64,000 nt of DNA from Chloroflexota bacterium (GCA_016234555.1 JACRBJ010000065.1:62001-126000); one strand, 5' to 3'. Positions 1 to 10,238 are shown, counted from the stretch's first letter. The notes: generated from the sequence alone by a model not told the origin. A program made the numbers and translations.

Positions 1-1
1 A

Positions 2-154
2 TCCGTGTCTCCGAAGATATTCCTGCTCAAGGATTTTTCAGCCCTGATCGCGGTGGTGGTCGGTTTTTACTTTGGCGGACGGTCTGCCGAGGAGATCATA
101 AAAACCTGGAAGGGCAAGGAGCAGGGAACGGACAATGATGAAGGACTCGGCTGA
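2..154 (+). CDS. C-terminal fragment of a membrane protein, truncated by window edge
   Basis: Open frame 2 from the window start: SVSPKIFLLKDFSALIAVVVGFYFGGRSAEEIIKTWKGKEQGTDNDEGLG*; one hydrophobic segment. Confidence 0.6.
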   Translation, partial: SVSPKIFLLKDFSALIAVVVGFYFGGRSAEEIIKTWKGKEQGTDNDEGLG

Positions 155-194
155 AACAAGCCTGACGACGCAAGCTCAACACAGGCAAAAAGGT

Positions 195-3100
195 TCATTC
201 CGTTTCGAGTAACATCAGAAAGGCATCCACCACCTGCGGATCGAAGTGTTTGCCGGATTCCGCAATGAGATACTCGCGTATTTGTTCGGTCGTCCATCCT
301 TTACGGTATGGACGATCCGAGCGCAGAGCATCCCATACATCCACAACGGCAAAGATGCGCGCCGCTAGTGGAATCTCCTCACCTTTTAATCCGCGCGGAT
401 AACCGCTGCCGTCCCATTTTTCGTGGTGACAGTAGGGAATATCCAGCGCGGGACGCAGGTATGCAATAGGCAACAGCATGTTGAAGGCATAGGTGGGATG
501 CTCACGCATAACCGCCCATTCGAGGCGGTCAAGCCCATCAGTCTTGTATAGGATGTGGTCGGGCACTCCCAGCTTGCCGATGTCATGCAGGAGCGCACCG
601 CGCCGCATATGGGCAATCTCCTGCGGATTGACTCCCATTGCCTTTGCCAGTTTTATCGTCCAATCGGTGACGCGCAAGGTGTGCCCCTCAGTCTCCTTAT
701 CACGCAGGTCCATGGCGCGGGACCAGCCCTCGATGGTGGCATCGTAGGCGACGATCAGTTCGAGGTTCGATCTCTGCATTCCCTCGAAGAGTTGGGCATT
801 GTCAATGGCGATCGCGGCCTGACCTCCAAGAGTTTCCAGGTAGTTCATCCATTCCATATCGGGGTTGAGAGGGGACCGGTTGAAGATTTCCAGCACGCCC
901 TTCAACAGTCCCTTGGCAATCAGTGGAACGCATAGGTATTCGACAAACCCTTCGTCTGCCAGAAGTTTCTGGCGCAGGAATTTACCGCCTGTGAGTTCAA
1001 GGGACGACGCATGGATAGTTTTTCGTTCCAGTCCCGCCTGTCCTGGAAGGTCCTGCCCAAGAAGCATCCGCGATTGGCGAATTACCGTCGAGCGGAATCC
1101 CTTTCCAGTCGAGTATTCAAGGGTTTGTGCTGACGGACTCAAGAGTAGGACGCAAGCCGCATCCACCCCGAGTTGGGAAATCGTTTGAGTCAGCAGGACG
1201 TCGAGCGAAAGGCGCATATCGAGGCTGGAGCTGATGGCGCGGTCAATCTCATTCAGGGCGCGCATCCGCCGTAATTGAATTTGTACCTGTTCCTCGACCT
1301 TCCTGTGTTCGGTAATGTCCCGCACAAGGACAGATATTGCGCGACGCGAGTTCCCCGGAACAAGGATTGGGTTGGCACGAGCCATAAACCAGCGCTGCCC
1401 GCCAATAACCTCCAGCGGATATTCGATGTGTTGGGGGGAATTCTCCGCCAGCGAACGTTTGATGGCTTTCGCAAACTGGCTGCCATGTTCCTCACCCATC
1501 ACGTCCAAAACCCGCCTGCCCATCATTTGGGCTTTTGGCATTACCAGCAGGCTTTCATCGGCTGTCCAAATATCGAGGTAGTTTCCATCCTCATCGAACT
1601 CAAAGACAATATCATCAAGCGAAGTCACCAGTGCCTTCATTTGCTGCTCGCTCCGGCGGATGACCTCCTCCGCCCGCTTGCGTTCCGTAATGTCAAGGGC
1701 TGTAAATGTCACACCCTTCGAGAGGTCTGCAACGTCTATTGGGGTGGAAGCCAGCAGGACGTCGATGATCGAGCCGTCCTTTTTCCGCCAGCGGGTTTCC
1801 ACCTCTCCGCTGCCTCTTTGGGCAATCTGTCGATACTTTTCCCGCCCAACGAAATCAAAATCCTCATGTGTTGGGTACAAAATCCTGGCGCTTTGACCAA
1901 TCAGTTCCTCCTTTGTGTATCCCGTCATTTCGCAAATGCGGGCATTGACTTCCGCCAATACCCTGTCCTTGACCACGCCAATTCCAGTTGGAGCAACGCG
2001 GAATATGCTCCACATCTTCTCCTCGCTCTGGTGCAACGCCTCCTCCGTCTGTTTTCGTCCGCTGGCATCCTGCTGGGTGGCGACACGGTACGACAGATTC
2101 CCATTTTCGTCCCGCACGCTGACCAGGTCCATTTGGACCGGGTAGACGCTCCCATCCTTGCGAATCATTCGCGCTTCATACTGCGCATGACCTGTACAAT
2201 CCGCCTCGGCAATACACTGTTTGACATATTCATGGATGGACGGGTCGTACATTTCCAAAATGGACATGGATGAAACTTCTTCAATGGTACGCCCCTGCAA
2301 TCGGGCAAAGGCTGGATTGCAAGTCAGGATGCGACCTGTGGGCAACCCGATGGCGATGCCATACGCGCAATTCTCGAAGGCGTCTGCCCACTGGAGTTTG
2401 ACCTTTTCGGTTTCCATTTTGTCATGCGCAAAGGAAATAGCCAGTCCCATCTTTTCGAGCAGGTGAATTTCCTCCCCAGCCTGAAAAAAGCCTACTTCCC
2501 TGGATAGCAGATTCAGAACGCCGACGGTCCTTCCCTGCACGCGGAAGGGGATGGATGCCAGGGAATGGAGATCATATTTTTTCAGTTCGCGCAGGTCCCT
2601 TGTCCTCTCGTCAGTTTGCACATCTTCACTGGTAGCAGGTTTGGAGGTGCGAAACGCCTCGACAATAACCCCGTTTTGACTGGGTCTCCCATTTGAATCG
2701 ACGACCAGCGGAGCCCAGTTCTTCACATCGAGGCCATTTGCTGCTACGGGTTTCAACTCTTGAGAGTCTTCATCCAACAGTCCAACCCAGGCGGCGGCAA
2801 TTTCGCCATGCTGCACAACCACATCACAGACGGACTGGTATAACTCCGACGGTTCCTTCACCTGCATAAGAATCTGATTGACCTGACTGAGGGTGACATA
2901 CAGGCGTTTCATTTGAAGGGTTTGCTTTTTCACCTGTGCCCATTCAGTGATGTCCTGCACATAACCGATCATGGAAGTCGGTTGCCCAGCCTCGTCGCGA
3001 ATCAATTTTCCGTGGGCGCGGACTGTGCGCCCCACGCCATTGGGCAATACGATACGATAGGTCAGGGATGCGACGGAACTGATTCCTCCCAATATGCTGC

Positions 3101-4130
3101 GATTGAATTCGAGCACCGACGACACGTCATCAGGGTGGACACGCTCGGCTACGACGCGGTTCATGTCCCCGTCGAAACATTCGCGCTCCACCCCAAAGAG
3201 GCGGAACATCTGCTCAGACCAGGTCGCTTTTTTTGTACGCAGGTCCAGCCGCCAACTGCCCATCTGCGCGACTTCTTCCGCCATGCTCAGGGTGGCTTCA
3301 TTCTCCCGCAGCGCCTGCTCCGCCTGACGGCGCTGGGTAATGTCGCGGTTACTCGCCCGCCTTCCCATCGGGCGGCCATCCGGACCATGGACACGCTGGC
3401 AGGCATGGCTGATCCAGCGAACATCGCCACTGGTGGCGACGATACGAAAATCCAGTGATAACGGTTCGGCTTTCTCGACCTCCTCCTGCATGTGACGTTT
3501 ATACAAGGGACGGTCATTGGGATGGACGATCTTTTCGAGCAGGGAGGGATCCTGTTCAAATTTTCCAACCTCGTAACCGGTGATGCGCTCACACGACGGC
3601 GAGGTGTATAGGATTCGGCGGCGGCTGTCCAGCCAGTATTCCCAGTCATAGGTGAAGTTTGCCACCGTGCGGAAATATTCCATGCTTTCGCGCAGTTTGG
3701 TCTCGACCTGCTTTCGTTCGGTGATGACGTTGAATATCGCCGCGAAACATTCCTTCTCCGGGCTAAAGACGGAGACGGAAAACCAGGTTTGCAGGGCTTC
3801 CACGAACATTTCAAATTTTTCGGGTTGACCGGTCTGGGAGACGCGCGAACAGGTTTCGAGTAATCCCGGAAGGGTTTTGCGGAAGTCGGGCATGACCTCG
3901 GTGGCGTGTTTTCCCTCGACCCCGCTCAAACCGGTCAATTTTTCGAATGAGTTATTTACTGCAAGGAAGACCCAGTCCTGCGCCTGTCCATTTTCGTGAA
4001 CAATCCGGCAGTGGGCATATCCCTCCGCCATGGCATCGAAGAACCCGCGATCCCGTTCCGCATTCTCCTGCCTGCTGCTTTTCACACCCCTCGAAACGCC
4101 GACCTTCTTTTTTTCAGGTTTTTTGATCAT
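195..4130 (-). CDS. Multi-PAS/GAF sensor protein with C-terminal HD-GYP domain (putative c-di-GMP phosphodiesterase)
   Basis: 1311-aa ORF; repeated PAS/PAC-like blocks (DITERK...), GAF-like blocks, C-terminal HDIGK and HHEKWDGSGYP motifs. Confidence 0.93.
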   Translation of the reverse strand: MIKKPEKKKVGVSRGVKSSRQENAERDRGFFDAMAEGYAHCRIVHENGQAQDWVFLAVNNSFEKLTGLSGVEGKHATEVMPDFRKTLPGLLETCSRVSQTGQPEKFEMFVEALQTWFSVSVFSPEKECFAAIFNVITERKQVETKLRESMEYFRTVANFTYDWEYWLDSRRRILYTSPSCERITGYEVGKFEQDPSLLEKIVHPNDRPLYKRHMQEEVEKAEPLSLDFRIVATSGDVRWISHACQRVHGPDGRPMGRRASNRDITQRRQAEQALRENEATLSMAEEVAQMGSWRLDLRTKKATWSEQMFRLFGVERECFDGDMNRVVAERVHPDDVSSVLEFNRSILGGISSVASLTYRIVLPNGVGRTVRAHGKLIRDEAGQPTSMIGYVQDITEWAQVKKQTLQMKRLYVTLSQVNQILMQVKEPSELYQSVCDVVVQHGEIAAAWVGLLDEDSQELKPVAANGLDVKNWAPLVVDSNGRPSQNGVIVEAFRTSKPATSEDVQTDERTRDLRELKKYDLHSLASIPFRVQGRTVGVLNLLSREVGFFQAGEEIHLLEKMGLAISFAHDKMETEKVKLQWADAFENCAYGIAIGLPTGRILTCNPAFARLQGRTIEEVSSMSILEMYDPSIHEYVKQCIAEADCTGHAQYEARMIRKDGSVYPVQMDLVSVRDENGNLSYRVATQQDASGRKQTEEALHQSEEKMWSIFRVAPTGIGVVKDRVLAEVNARICEMTGYTKEELIGQSARILYPTHEDFDFVGREKYRQIAQRGSGEVETRWRKKDGSIIDVLLASTPIDVADLSKGVTFTALDITERKRAEEVIRRSEQQMKALVTSLDDIVFEFDEDGNYLDIWTADESLLVMPKAQMMGRRVLDVMGEEHGSQFAKAIKRSLAENSPQHIEYPLEVIGGQRWFMARANPILVPGNSRRAISVLVRDITEHRKVEEQVQIQLRRMRALNEIDRAISSSLDMRLSLDVLLTQTISQLGVDAACVLLLSPSAQTLEYSTGKGFRSTVIRQSRMLLGQDLPGQAGLERKTIHASSLELTGGKFLRQKLLADEGFVEYLCVPLIAKGLLKGVLEIFNRSPLNPDMEWMNYLETLGGQAAIAIDNAQLFEGMQRSNLELIVAYDATIEGWSRAMDLRDKETEGHTLRVTDWTIKLAKAMGVNPQEIAHMRRGALLHDIGKLGVPDHILYKTDGLDRLEWAVMREHPTYAFNMLLPIAYLRPALDIPYCHHEKWDGSGYPRGLKGEEIPLAARIFAVVDVWDALRSDRPYRKGWTTEQIREYLIAESGKHFDPQVVDAFLMLLETE

Positions 4131-4336
4131 GTTTCACCTTGGAACCCACCTCAATCGTGTTCCCGCTGCCGGAAATCAGATGGGCGCTTGATTGCTTTAT
4201 TGGAAAGGATCAAAACAGCGTACGGACAATCTAGTAATAGCATGAACAGGGGATATTTTCAACCCCAAAGAAGAGGTGAAACGACATCTGTTTCGGGTGT
4301 AGAATCGCCCAAAATCCCCGTTCCCAGGTGTATCCC

Positions 4337-4567
4337 ATGCCCATCTATGAATATGTCTGCAAGTCCTGCAAAAAGGAATTCGAAGCCATCCGCCCCATGA
4401 GCCAGAAGGACGCCCCCATCGCATGCGAGAAATGCGGAAGTAAAAAGGTGAAGCGGAAGCAGTCGGTCTTCAGCGCCCACAACGAGTCGGGCAGCGTGAC
4501 CGGGACTTCTGGCAGCTGCGACTGCGGCTCCTGTTCCGGCGGAAGCTGCACCTCCTGCGGACATTGA
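4337..4567 (+). CDS. FmdB-family zinc-ribbon protein
   Basis: MPIYEYVCKSCKKEFEAI...CEKCGSKKVKR, typical FmdB N-terminus; Cys/Gly-rich tail. Confidence 0.88.
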   Translation: MPIYEYVCKSCKKEFEAIRPMSQKDAPIACEKCGSKKVKRKQSVFSAHNESGSVTGTSGSCDCGSCSGGSCTSCGH

Positions 4568-4603
4568 CGCCCGCCCACAGAGCGAGGGTGGAAGGGATGG
4601 CCG

Positions 4604-5470
4604 TCACGGGATTCCCGAAATATCCCAAAGTTTCAAATTATCCCAGCGGGCTTCAACTGGTTCGCCTGCCGGGTCATTTCCCATATGGCAGGTGACAAGG
4701 CTGAACTCTCCTGTAGTGGACTTCTCAGAATAAGGAGTGTCCAGAATGTGCAGGACAGGCACTCCGTTGGCATAGACCGCCATCTCCGTGCCGCGCGCGA
4801 TCAGGATGATATGATTCGATTCCAGCCCGCCTTCCATTTCCCCGCCTTCCGACCTGCCAACTCCCCAGGTTTCGGGAGATTCCCCCTTCACGCTTTTTTG
4901 AAACTCAAGGTAATCGGTGTTTATTATCAAATTGAGGGTATACAGCTCACTACGGGGACTATCTTGTATGTGAAAGTGAAACTCCCAGTCCCCCTCTGAC
5001 TCTGAGATAAAGCGGACATCGAATTCCGCCACGAAATCCTGATAGACTCCGACCTTGGAATTGTACCCGCCGATGCAGGTTTTGGGCGCGGCGATTGTAA
5101 AATACTCACCGTTGAGGTAGCCCGTCTCACCATTCTGGTATTTGCCCGGGTTGGTGACTTCCCCCTCCGGCGGCAAATTCATCGTTTGTTTTCCGATGAT
5201 CCAATTGCTGTTTGGGTCGCTGAAATCATCCTGAAACTTCGGAGGTTGATTTTCGATGGCATTCAGAATCGGTTCGGCAAAGTCCGTGACCCAGGCTGGA
5301 ATGGGAGTCGCCGTTGGCATTGGTGAAGAGGTTGGGATGGCGGGGATGCTGGCGGTGGGAATGACTGCCGTTTGGGTGGGCATCACCGCCGCAGGGACGG
5401 GTTGCGAAGTGCAGGAACAAAGCACGAAGGCTGTGGATGCAATTGCGAATAGTTTTTTTATTCGTTTCAT
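4604..5470 (-). CDS. Lipoprotein with concanavalin/LamG-like domain, function unknown
   Basis: Signal peptide and lipobox MKRIKKLFAIASTAFVLCSC; downstream FQDDFSDPNSNWIIGK...WDNLKLWDI typical of laminin-G/DUF1080-like folds. Confidence 0.6.
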   Translation of the reverse strand: MKRIKKLFAIASTAFVLCSCTSQPVPAAVMPTQTAVIPTASIPAIPTSSPMPTATPIPAWVTDFAEPILNAIENQPPKFQDDFSDPNSNWIIGKQTMNLPPEGEVTNPGKYQNGETGYLNGEYFTIAAPKTCIGGYNSKVGVYQDFVAEFDVRFISESEGDWEFHFHIQDSPRSELYTLNLIINTDYLEFQKSVKGESPETWGVGRSEGGEMEGGLESNHIILIARGTEMAVYANGVPVLHILDTPYSEKSTTGEFSLVTCHMGNDPAGEPVEARWDNLKLWDISGIP

Positions 5471-5590
5471 GGCTACTTCATTGTCTCCATGCTGGCCGTG
5501 CACACATGGCAAAGTTAATCAACTTTCAGATGAGATAATCGATTATACAACGTCCCCCTCTACGAATCGCTGCCTCACCAAATCTCCGCT

Positions 5591-5646
5591 TGACACATTC
5601 CCTCTTCTCTTATAGACTCGCTATTAAGTTTTTATTTACCAGAAAG
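5591..5646 (+). promoter_or_regulatory. Predicted promoter plus degenerate island operator upstream of the HTH-PBP regulator
   Basis: TTGACA (5591-5596), 17 nt, TAGACT (5614-5619); TCGCTATTAAG-N6-TTTACCAGAAA (5619-5646) matches TTTCTGATAAG-N6-CTTATCAGAAA at 16/22 arm positions with identical spacer length. Confidence 0.5.
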
Positions 5647-5654
5647 GAAATCCC

Positions 5655-6629
5655 ATGCAAAAAGTCGAACCTGTCCACACCTTTGACCAGATCAAGTTGC
5701 TGGCTGATTCGCGCCGCATGGAAATTTTGCGCCTGCTGATGGCTTCCCCCGCCACGCTCACACAACTGGCGCAGACCTTGAAACAGTCCGCAGCCTGGGT
5801 GAGACATCACATCCTGGCACTTGAATCGGGGAACCTGATCGAGGTCAGCGAAGTGCGGCGCACGGGCAAAGTCACCGAGAAGTTCTACCGCGCAAAGGGT
5901 GGCGCTTTTCTTTTGCAGGAGATTGTCCTGCCTAAAGGCAAAAAGCCCGCAGTCATCTTCTCTGGCAGTCACGACCTGGCGTTGGAGGAAATTGCGGAGC
6001 ATCTCAACCAGCACCTGACTCTGCTCAGCCTGCCCGTCGGCTCGCTGGATGGACTGGTCAACCTGCGGCAGGGACTGTGCCAGATCTCCGGCGCGCACAT
6101 TCTGGATAAGACCGGCGAATACAACACACCCACGGTTCGGCATCTCTTCCCAGACCGTAACGTGGAACTGGTGACTCTCGCCTACCGCACGCAGGGGCTC
6201 ATCCTCGTGGCAGGCAACCCCAAGGGCATCAAACAAATTTCGGACATTGCTCGCGGCGACGTGAAATTCGTCAACCGCAACGCTGGCTCTGGCACGCGGC
6301 TTTGGCTCGACATGGAACTCAAAAAACAAAAGATCACTGCGGAGCAGATCAACGGCTACGGGATCGAGGTCAAGACTCACAGCGAAGCCGCCGCACTGGT
6401 TTCAAAGAAGAAGGCGGATGTATCCATCGGTCTACAAGCCGCCGCCCACCAGCACGGACTGGACTTCATCCCGCTCTTCGAGGAACGCTATGACCTGATC
6501 CTGCCGCACGAGAACGAAAAGGCGCTTGCGCCGCTGCTGGATTACCTGCAAACAATCGCTTTCCGCAGCGGATTGAATGCGCTGACCGGGTATAACTCGT
6601 CCCATAGCGGCGAACAGGTCTCAGTGTAG
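5655..6629 (+). CDS. HTH (ArsR-like) transcriptional regulator fused to a PBP-like (oxyanion-sensing) domain
   Basis: N-terminal wHTH (SRRMEILRLLMASPATLTQLAQTLKQSAAWVRHHILALE) and C-terminal PBP-like domain with FVNRNAGSGTRLWLD, as in ModE/MoeA-associated PBP-like domains. Confidence 0.82.
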   Translation: MQKVEPVHTFDQIKLLADSRRMEILRLLMASPATLTQLAQTLKQSAAWVRHHILALESGNLIEVSEVRRTGKVTEKFYRAKGGAFLLQEIVLPKGKKPAVIFSGSHDLALEEIAEHLNQHLTLLSLPVGSLDGLVNLRQGLCQISGAHILDKTGEYNTPTVRHLFPDRNVELVTLAYRTQGLILVAGNPKGIKQISDIARGDVKFVNRNAGSGTRLWLDMELKKQKITAEQINGYGIEVKTHSEAAALVSKKKADVSIGLQAAAHQHGLDFIPLFEERYDLILPHENEKALAPLLDYLQTIAFRSGLNALTGYNSSHSGEQVSV

Positions 6630-6725
6630 GGTGAACGCGACACCTATCCAAAAGTAGGGGCGTCTTCCCAATCTTGCAAAAGAAAAACTGAACTTACAGG
6701 CAGGATGGCAAGGGGAAAAGCATAT

Positions 6726-6767
6726 TATAATGTCCAGGCTTTCTGATAAGTTTCTCCTTATCAGAAA
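6726..6767 (+). promoter_or_regulatory. -10 box plus perfect 11-bp inverted repeat operator/5' hairpin
   Basis: TATAAT 6726-6731, then TTTCTGATAAG(6740-6750)-tttctc-CTTATCAGAAA(6757-6767), directly upstream of the lipoprotein at 6796. Confidence 0.8.
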
Positions 6768-6795
6768 GGAAAACCCAGGCATGCAAGGATAAAAA

Positions 6796-7260
6796 ATGCT
6801 CCACAAGATCAAGTTTGTTTTTCTCATGTATATGATCCTCTCGCTGGTGTTGACCGCCTGCGGAACCCCTGCCACCACGGAAAATCCGTCGGATGAATCT
6901 ACCCATGCGCAGCCGACCGAAGCCCCATCCACCCCTGCCCTTTTCAAAATCGTCAAACCCGACGGCTCCACCTTCAACGTGACCCTCGAAGCTGTCAAAG
7001 CCCTGCCACTCGCCACAGTGCAGGCGGAAGGCAAGATCGAGGAAGGTCCCTATTTGAAGGATGTGCTGGCGCTGGCGGGAATCACCGAATTCAGCGAGGT
7101 CTCGCTTTCGGGCAGTTCCAACTCCGCCACGCTGACGTTTGATCAGGTGGACGAAAACACCATCCTCGATTTCAACAATCACGGCACGATGAAACTCGCC
7201 TCCACCTATATCCCGAAGGCTGACTGGACGAAAGACGTGGCAGAGATTGTGGTGAAGTAA
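6796..7260 (+). CDS. Small lipoprotein with molybdopterin-dependent-oxidoreductase-like domain
   Basis: Lipobox LVLTAC; domain IVKPDGSTFNVTLEAVKALPLATVQAEG...YLKDVLALAGI resembles repeats in the 8712 and 14164 CDSs. Confidence 0.65.
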   Translation: MLHKIKFVFLMYMILSLVLTACGTPATTENPSDESTHAQPTEAPSTPALFKIVKPDGSTFNVTLEAVKALPLATVQAEGKIEEGPYLKDVLALAGITEFSEVSLSGSSNSATLTFDQVDENTILDFNNHGTMKLASTYIPKADWTKDVAEIVVK

Positions 7261-7339
7261 CATCCCTTCACTCTCGGCGGTTTAAGCGTTTAGACGTACG
7301 CTGCTCCCTCCGAGAGACACAATATTGAAAGAGGAATAA

Positions 7340-8062
7340 ATGCATTATCTACTTGGAATTGACGACACCGATAATTTGGAATCTCGCGGCACGGGACACC
7401 GTGTCCGCCAGTTGGCGGGCTGGCTTGCCGAAAACAAACTGGCTGAACCGCTGGGCATCACCCGCCATCAACTGCTGGTCGATCCGCAAATCCCCTACAC
7501 CTCGCACAATAGTTCCGCCTGCCTGTCTGTCGAAAGCGAAAATGTGGACGACCTTTGGGAAGCCTCGCGTGAATTCCTGCTGCGTGAAAGCGCGCCAGGC
7601 TCGGATGCGGGCTTGACCCTTGCGGAATGGGATTCGATCAACGAGAGCGCCGTCTCCTTCGGGAAGCGGGCAAAGATCACAGTGTTGACCATGCCCGAGG
7701 CGGAGCAAACAGCTGCCGGGTCGGGAATCCGCTGCGAGGGGTTGACCGGCACCCACGGCGGAATCATCGGCGCTTTGTCGGCAATTGGCTTGCATCGTGC
7801 TGGTAACGATGGACGTTTTTTGTGGCTGCCCGGCTTGCGCGAATTGCAGGGCAAATATCAGGCTGGCGAACTCCGCAAGCTGGGGCATGTGGACCGCGTC
7901 TGCTCCCTGAACAACTGGGATGTCCATTCGAGATCGATCGTCAACGTCGGCGAATGGGCGCGTCCCATCCTGCGCGACGGAAAATCAACCTTGTACGTGG
8001 AGAAGAAAAACGATGAATGGCATATCGCCCCCAAGGAATACATCAAGAAGTTATCCAACTGA
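7340..8062 (+). CDS. TiaS-like (tRNA-Ile2 agmatinylcytidine synthetase catalytic domain-like) protein
   Basis: N-terminal LLGIDDTDNLESRGTGHRV motif (IDDTD) and later CEGLTGTHGGIIGALSAIGL. Confidence 0.6.
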   Translation: MHYLLGIDDTDNLESRGTGHRVRQLAGWLAENKLAEPLGITRHQLLVDPQIPYTSHNSSACLSVESENVDDLWEASREFLLRESAPGSDAGLTLAEWDSINESAVSFGKRAKITVLTMPEAEQTAAGSGIRCEGLTGTHGGIIGALSAIGLHRAGNDGRFLWLPGLRELQGKYQAGELRKLGHVDRVCSLNNWDVHSRSIVNVGEWARPILRDGKSTLYVEKKNDEWHIAPKEYIKKLSN

Positions 8063-8588
8063 GTGGTCGCTGACGTGGCTCGAAGCCCTGGTGTTGATCG
8101 GCGGCGGCGTGATGGCTGTCGTTTTGCACCGCACCACTGACCTTTCGCTGGGACTGCCCGGTCATCACGGCATCGAGTGGATGGCAATCATGGTTTTGGG
8201 ACGCGCATCCTCCCGTTTTCGCGGCGCTGGCACGTTGACCAGCATCAGCGCGTCGCTCGCTTCGTTGATGCCGGGCTTGAAGGGTGACAATCCCTTCTCC
8301 TGGCTGTTCTACCTCCTGCCCGGTCTGGTCATGGACCTTGCTTTTCACTATCTGCCGCGCTATGCCGACAAACTCTGGCTCCTGACTCTGCTCGGCGGGT
8401 TTGCCCATGTCACCAAACCGATGGGACAGTTGGCCATGAACCTGATCACGGGCTGGCCCTTTGGCTCCTTCCGCTACGGGGTGATATATCCCTTTGCCAG
8501 TCACATCCTCTACGGGACAATTGGCGGCTTGCTGGGCGCGTTGATATTGTACGGTGTCCGACGGGCGTCATCCAAAACCGAAAAGTAG
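8013..8588 (+). CDS. Integral membrane protein (possible ECF S-component-like), start uncertain
   Basis: Several hydrophobic helices (WLEALVLIGGGVMAVVLH..., HILYGTIGGLLGALILYGV); overlaps the end of the previous CDS, consistent with translational coupling. Confidence 0.6.
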   Translation: MNGISPPRNTSRSYPTEWSLTWLEALVLIGGGVMAVVLHRTTDLSLGLPGHHGIEWMAIMVLGRASSRFRGAGTLTSISASLASLMPGLKGDNPFSWLFYLLPGLVMDLAFHYLPRYADKLWLLTLLGGFAHVTKPMGQLAMNLITGWPFGSFRYGVIYPFASHILYGTIGGLLGALILYGVRRASSKTEK

Positions 8589-8591
8589 ATT

Positions 8592-8635
8592 CAGATCCTA
8601 AAGGTTTCGTGGAAATCTTTAGGATCTGATTTTTT
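8592..8635 (+). terminator. Intrinsic terminator
   Basis: CAGATCCTAAAG (8592-8603) pairs with CTTTAGGATCTG (8617-8628), followed by ATTTTTT. Confidence 0.88.
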
Positions 8636-8640
8636 GCACA

Positions 8641-8662
8641 TCTGATAAGTTTTTCCTTATCT
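8641..8662 (+). promoter_or_regulatory. Third copy of the island operator
   Basis: TCTGATAAG-tttttc-CTTATCT just after the terminator and upstream of the 8712 CDS; second arm imperfect. Confidence 0.65.
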
Positions 8663-8711
8663 AAAAATAACGGGCACATTTATGCCCGATAAAAACAAGG
8701 AGAATGATTGT

Positions 8712-10184
8712 ATGAAACTATCTGTACGTTTGATTTTGAGCGGCACGCTGTTGCTTGCGCTGGCATTGACCTTTGCCGCCTGTTCGGGGGGGACCCAGCC
8801 CGAACCATCACCTGTCCCCGAAGCGACCGAAGCCCCTGTCGTCGAGGCGACAGCCGCCCCAACCGAACCGCCTGCGGCTTCGATTTTGGAAATCGTCGGG
8901 GAAACCGAAACCAAGTCGCTGACCATCGATGATTTGAAGGCTCTACCCGTCACCGAAGGTTATGCGGGCATCAAGAGCAGCACGGGCAAGATCACCCCGC
9001 CCGTCATGATGAAGGGCGTGGCATTGAAAGACCTTGCCGAACTCATCGGCGGCATGGACGAGACCAAAGGCTTCAACGTGGTCGCCGAAGATGGGTATAG
9101 CATTACCTATTCGTATGACCAGCTTCAAAACGGTGCGTTCATTTCCTACGACCCCGCTACGGGCGAGGAACTCAAGAACCCCGTCGAACTGACTGCCATC
9201 ATCGCCTACGAAGCCGAAGGCAAACCCTTCGACGCCAGACAGGATGGAACCCTGCGGCTGGCAATCGTCAGCCAGGAATTGAAGCAGGTCACCGACGGTC
9301 ACTGGGCGGTGAAGTGGGTTAACAAACTGGAAGTCAAAAATCTCGGCGCCGATTGGGTCCTGCTGGTGGAAGGCGCCCTGTCCAAGCCGACTGACCGCGC
9401 CAGTGTCGAATCCTGCGGCGCCCCGCAATGTCATGGCACCTCGTGGTTCGACGATAAAAACCAGCAATGGGCTGGCGTGCCTTTGTATTATTTCGTTGGT
9501 TCGGTGGATGACGAAATCTCGCACGAAGGTCCCGCCTTCAACCGCGACCTGGTCAAGGTGGGTTACACCATCGACGTCATCTCCGCCGACGGCTATACCG
9601 TCACCTTCGATGCGGAACGCGTCCAGTACAACAAGAACATCATGGTCGCGTACAAGGTCAACGACAACGCTTTGCCCGAGGAATACTTCCCCCTGCGGCT
9701 GGTCGGTGACGATTTGGAGAAGAAGGAAATGGTCGGCATGATTGAGCAGATCAAGGTGGGACTCGATCCGCTGCCTGCGACGGCTGAACCTATCGCGCCC
9801 GAACTCCCGGCTGATTCTGTTTCAGCAGCCGATGCCACGCTGACGTTGACTGGCTCCGTGAACCAGGAATTGTTCCTGAACGAAGCCGCCTTGCGCGGGA
9901 TGGAACTCATCAAAGTCTCCGCCGAAACCAAGAAAGGCAAGCAGGATTTTGAAGGCGTATCCCTGAACACACTGCTCGATTTGGCTGGCGTCAAAGACGG
10001 CGCGACCAAATTGGTTGCCACTGCATCGGACGGTTACACCTCCGAGGTGGACTTGAAAGACATCCGCGACTGCTCCAATAGCCTGATTGCATTCACTGAC
10101 ACGGCAGAAAACTTCACAATGGTCCTGCCTGACCTCCCAACCAGCGCCTGGGCTAAGAACCTGGTCAAGTTGGAAGTGAAGTAA
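8712..10184 (+). CDS. Lipoprotein with two to three molybdopterin-oxidoreductase-like domains
   Basis: RBS AAGGAG, lipobox LTFAAC; repeated blocks LTIDDLKALPVTEGY...WVNKLEVK and LFLNEAALRGMELIKVSAETKKGKQDFEGVSLNTLLDLAGVKDGATKLVATASDGY...NLVKLEVK. Confidence 0.72.
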   Translation: MKLSVRLILSGTLLLALALTFAACSGGTQPEPSPVPEATEAPVVEATAAPTEPPAASILEIVGETETKSLTIDDLKALPVTEGYAGIKSSTGKITPPVMMKGVALKDLAELIGGMDETKGFNVVAEDGYSITYSYDQLQNGAFISYDPATGEELKNPVELTAIIAYEAEGKPFDARQDGTLRLAIVSQELKQVTDGHWAVKWVNKLEVKNLGADWVLLVEGALSKPTDRASVESCGAPQCHGTSWFDDKNQQWAGVPLYYFVGSVDDEISHEGPAFNRDLVKVGYTIDVISADGYTVTFDAERVQYNKNIMVAYKVNDNALPEEYFPLRLVGDDLEKKEMVGMIEQIKVGLDPLPATAEPIAPELPADSVSAADATLTLTGSVNQELFLNEAALRGMELIKVSAETKKGKQDFEGVSLNTLLDLAGVKDGATKLVATASDGYTSEVDLKDIRDCSNSLIAFTDTAENFTMVLPDLPTSAWAKNLVKLEVK

Positions 10185-10195
10185 ATTTCAATCAC

Positions 10196-10228
10196 TGCTC
10201 TGTCGGGGGCTTAGCCCCCGACAGAGCA
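10196..10228. repeat. Perfect palindromic element (16-bp arms)
   Basis: TGCTCTGTCGGGGGCT-T-AGCCCCCGACAGAGCA; near-identical element at 25062-25092. Confidence 0.9.
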
Positions 10229-10238
10229 GAAACGCCCC

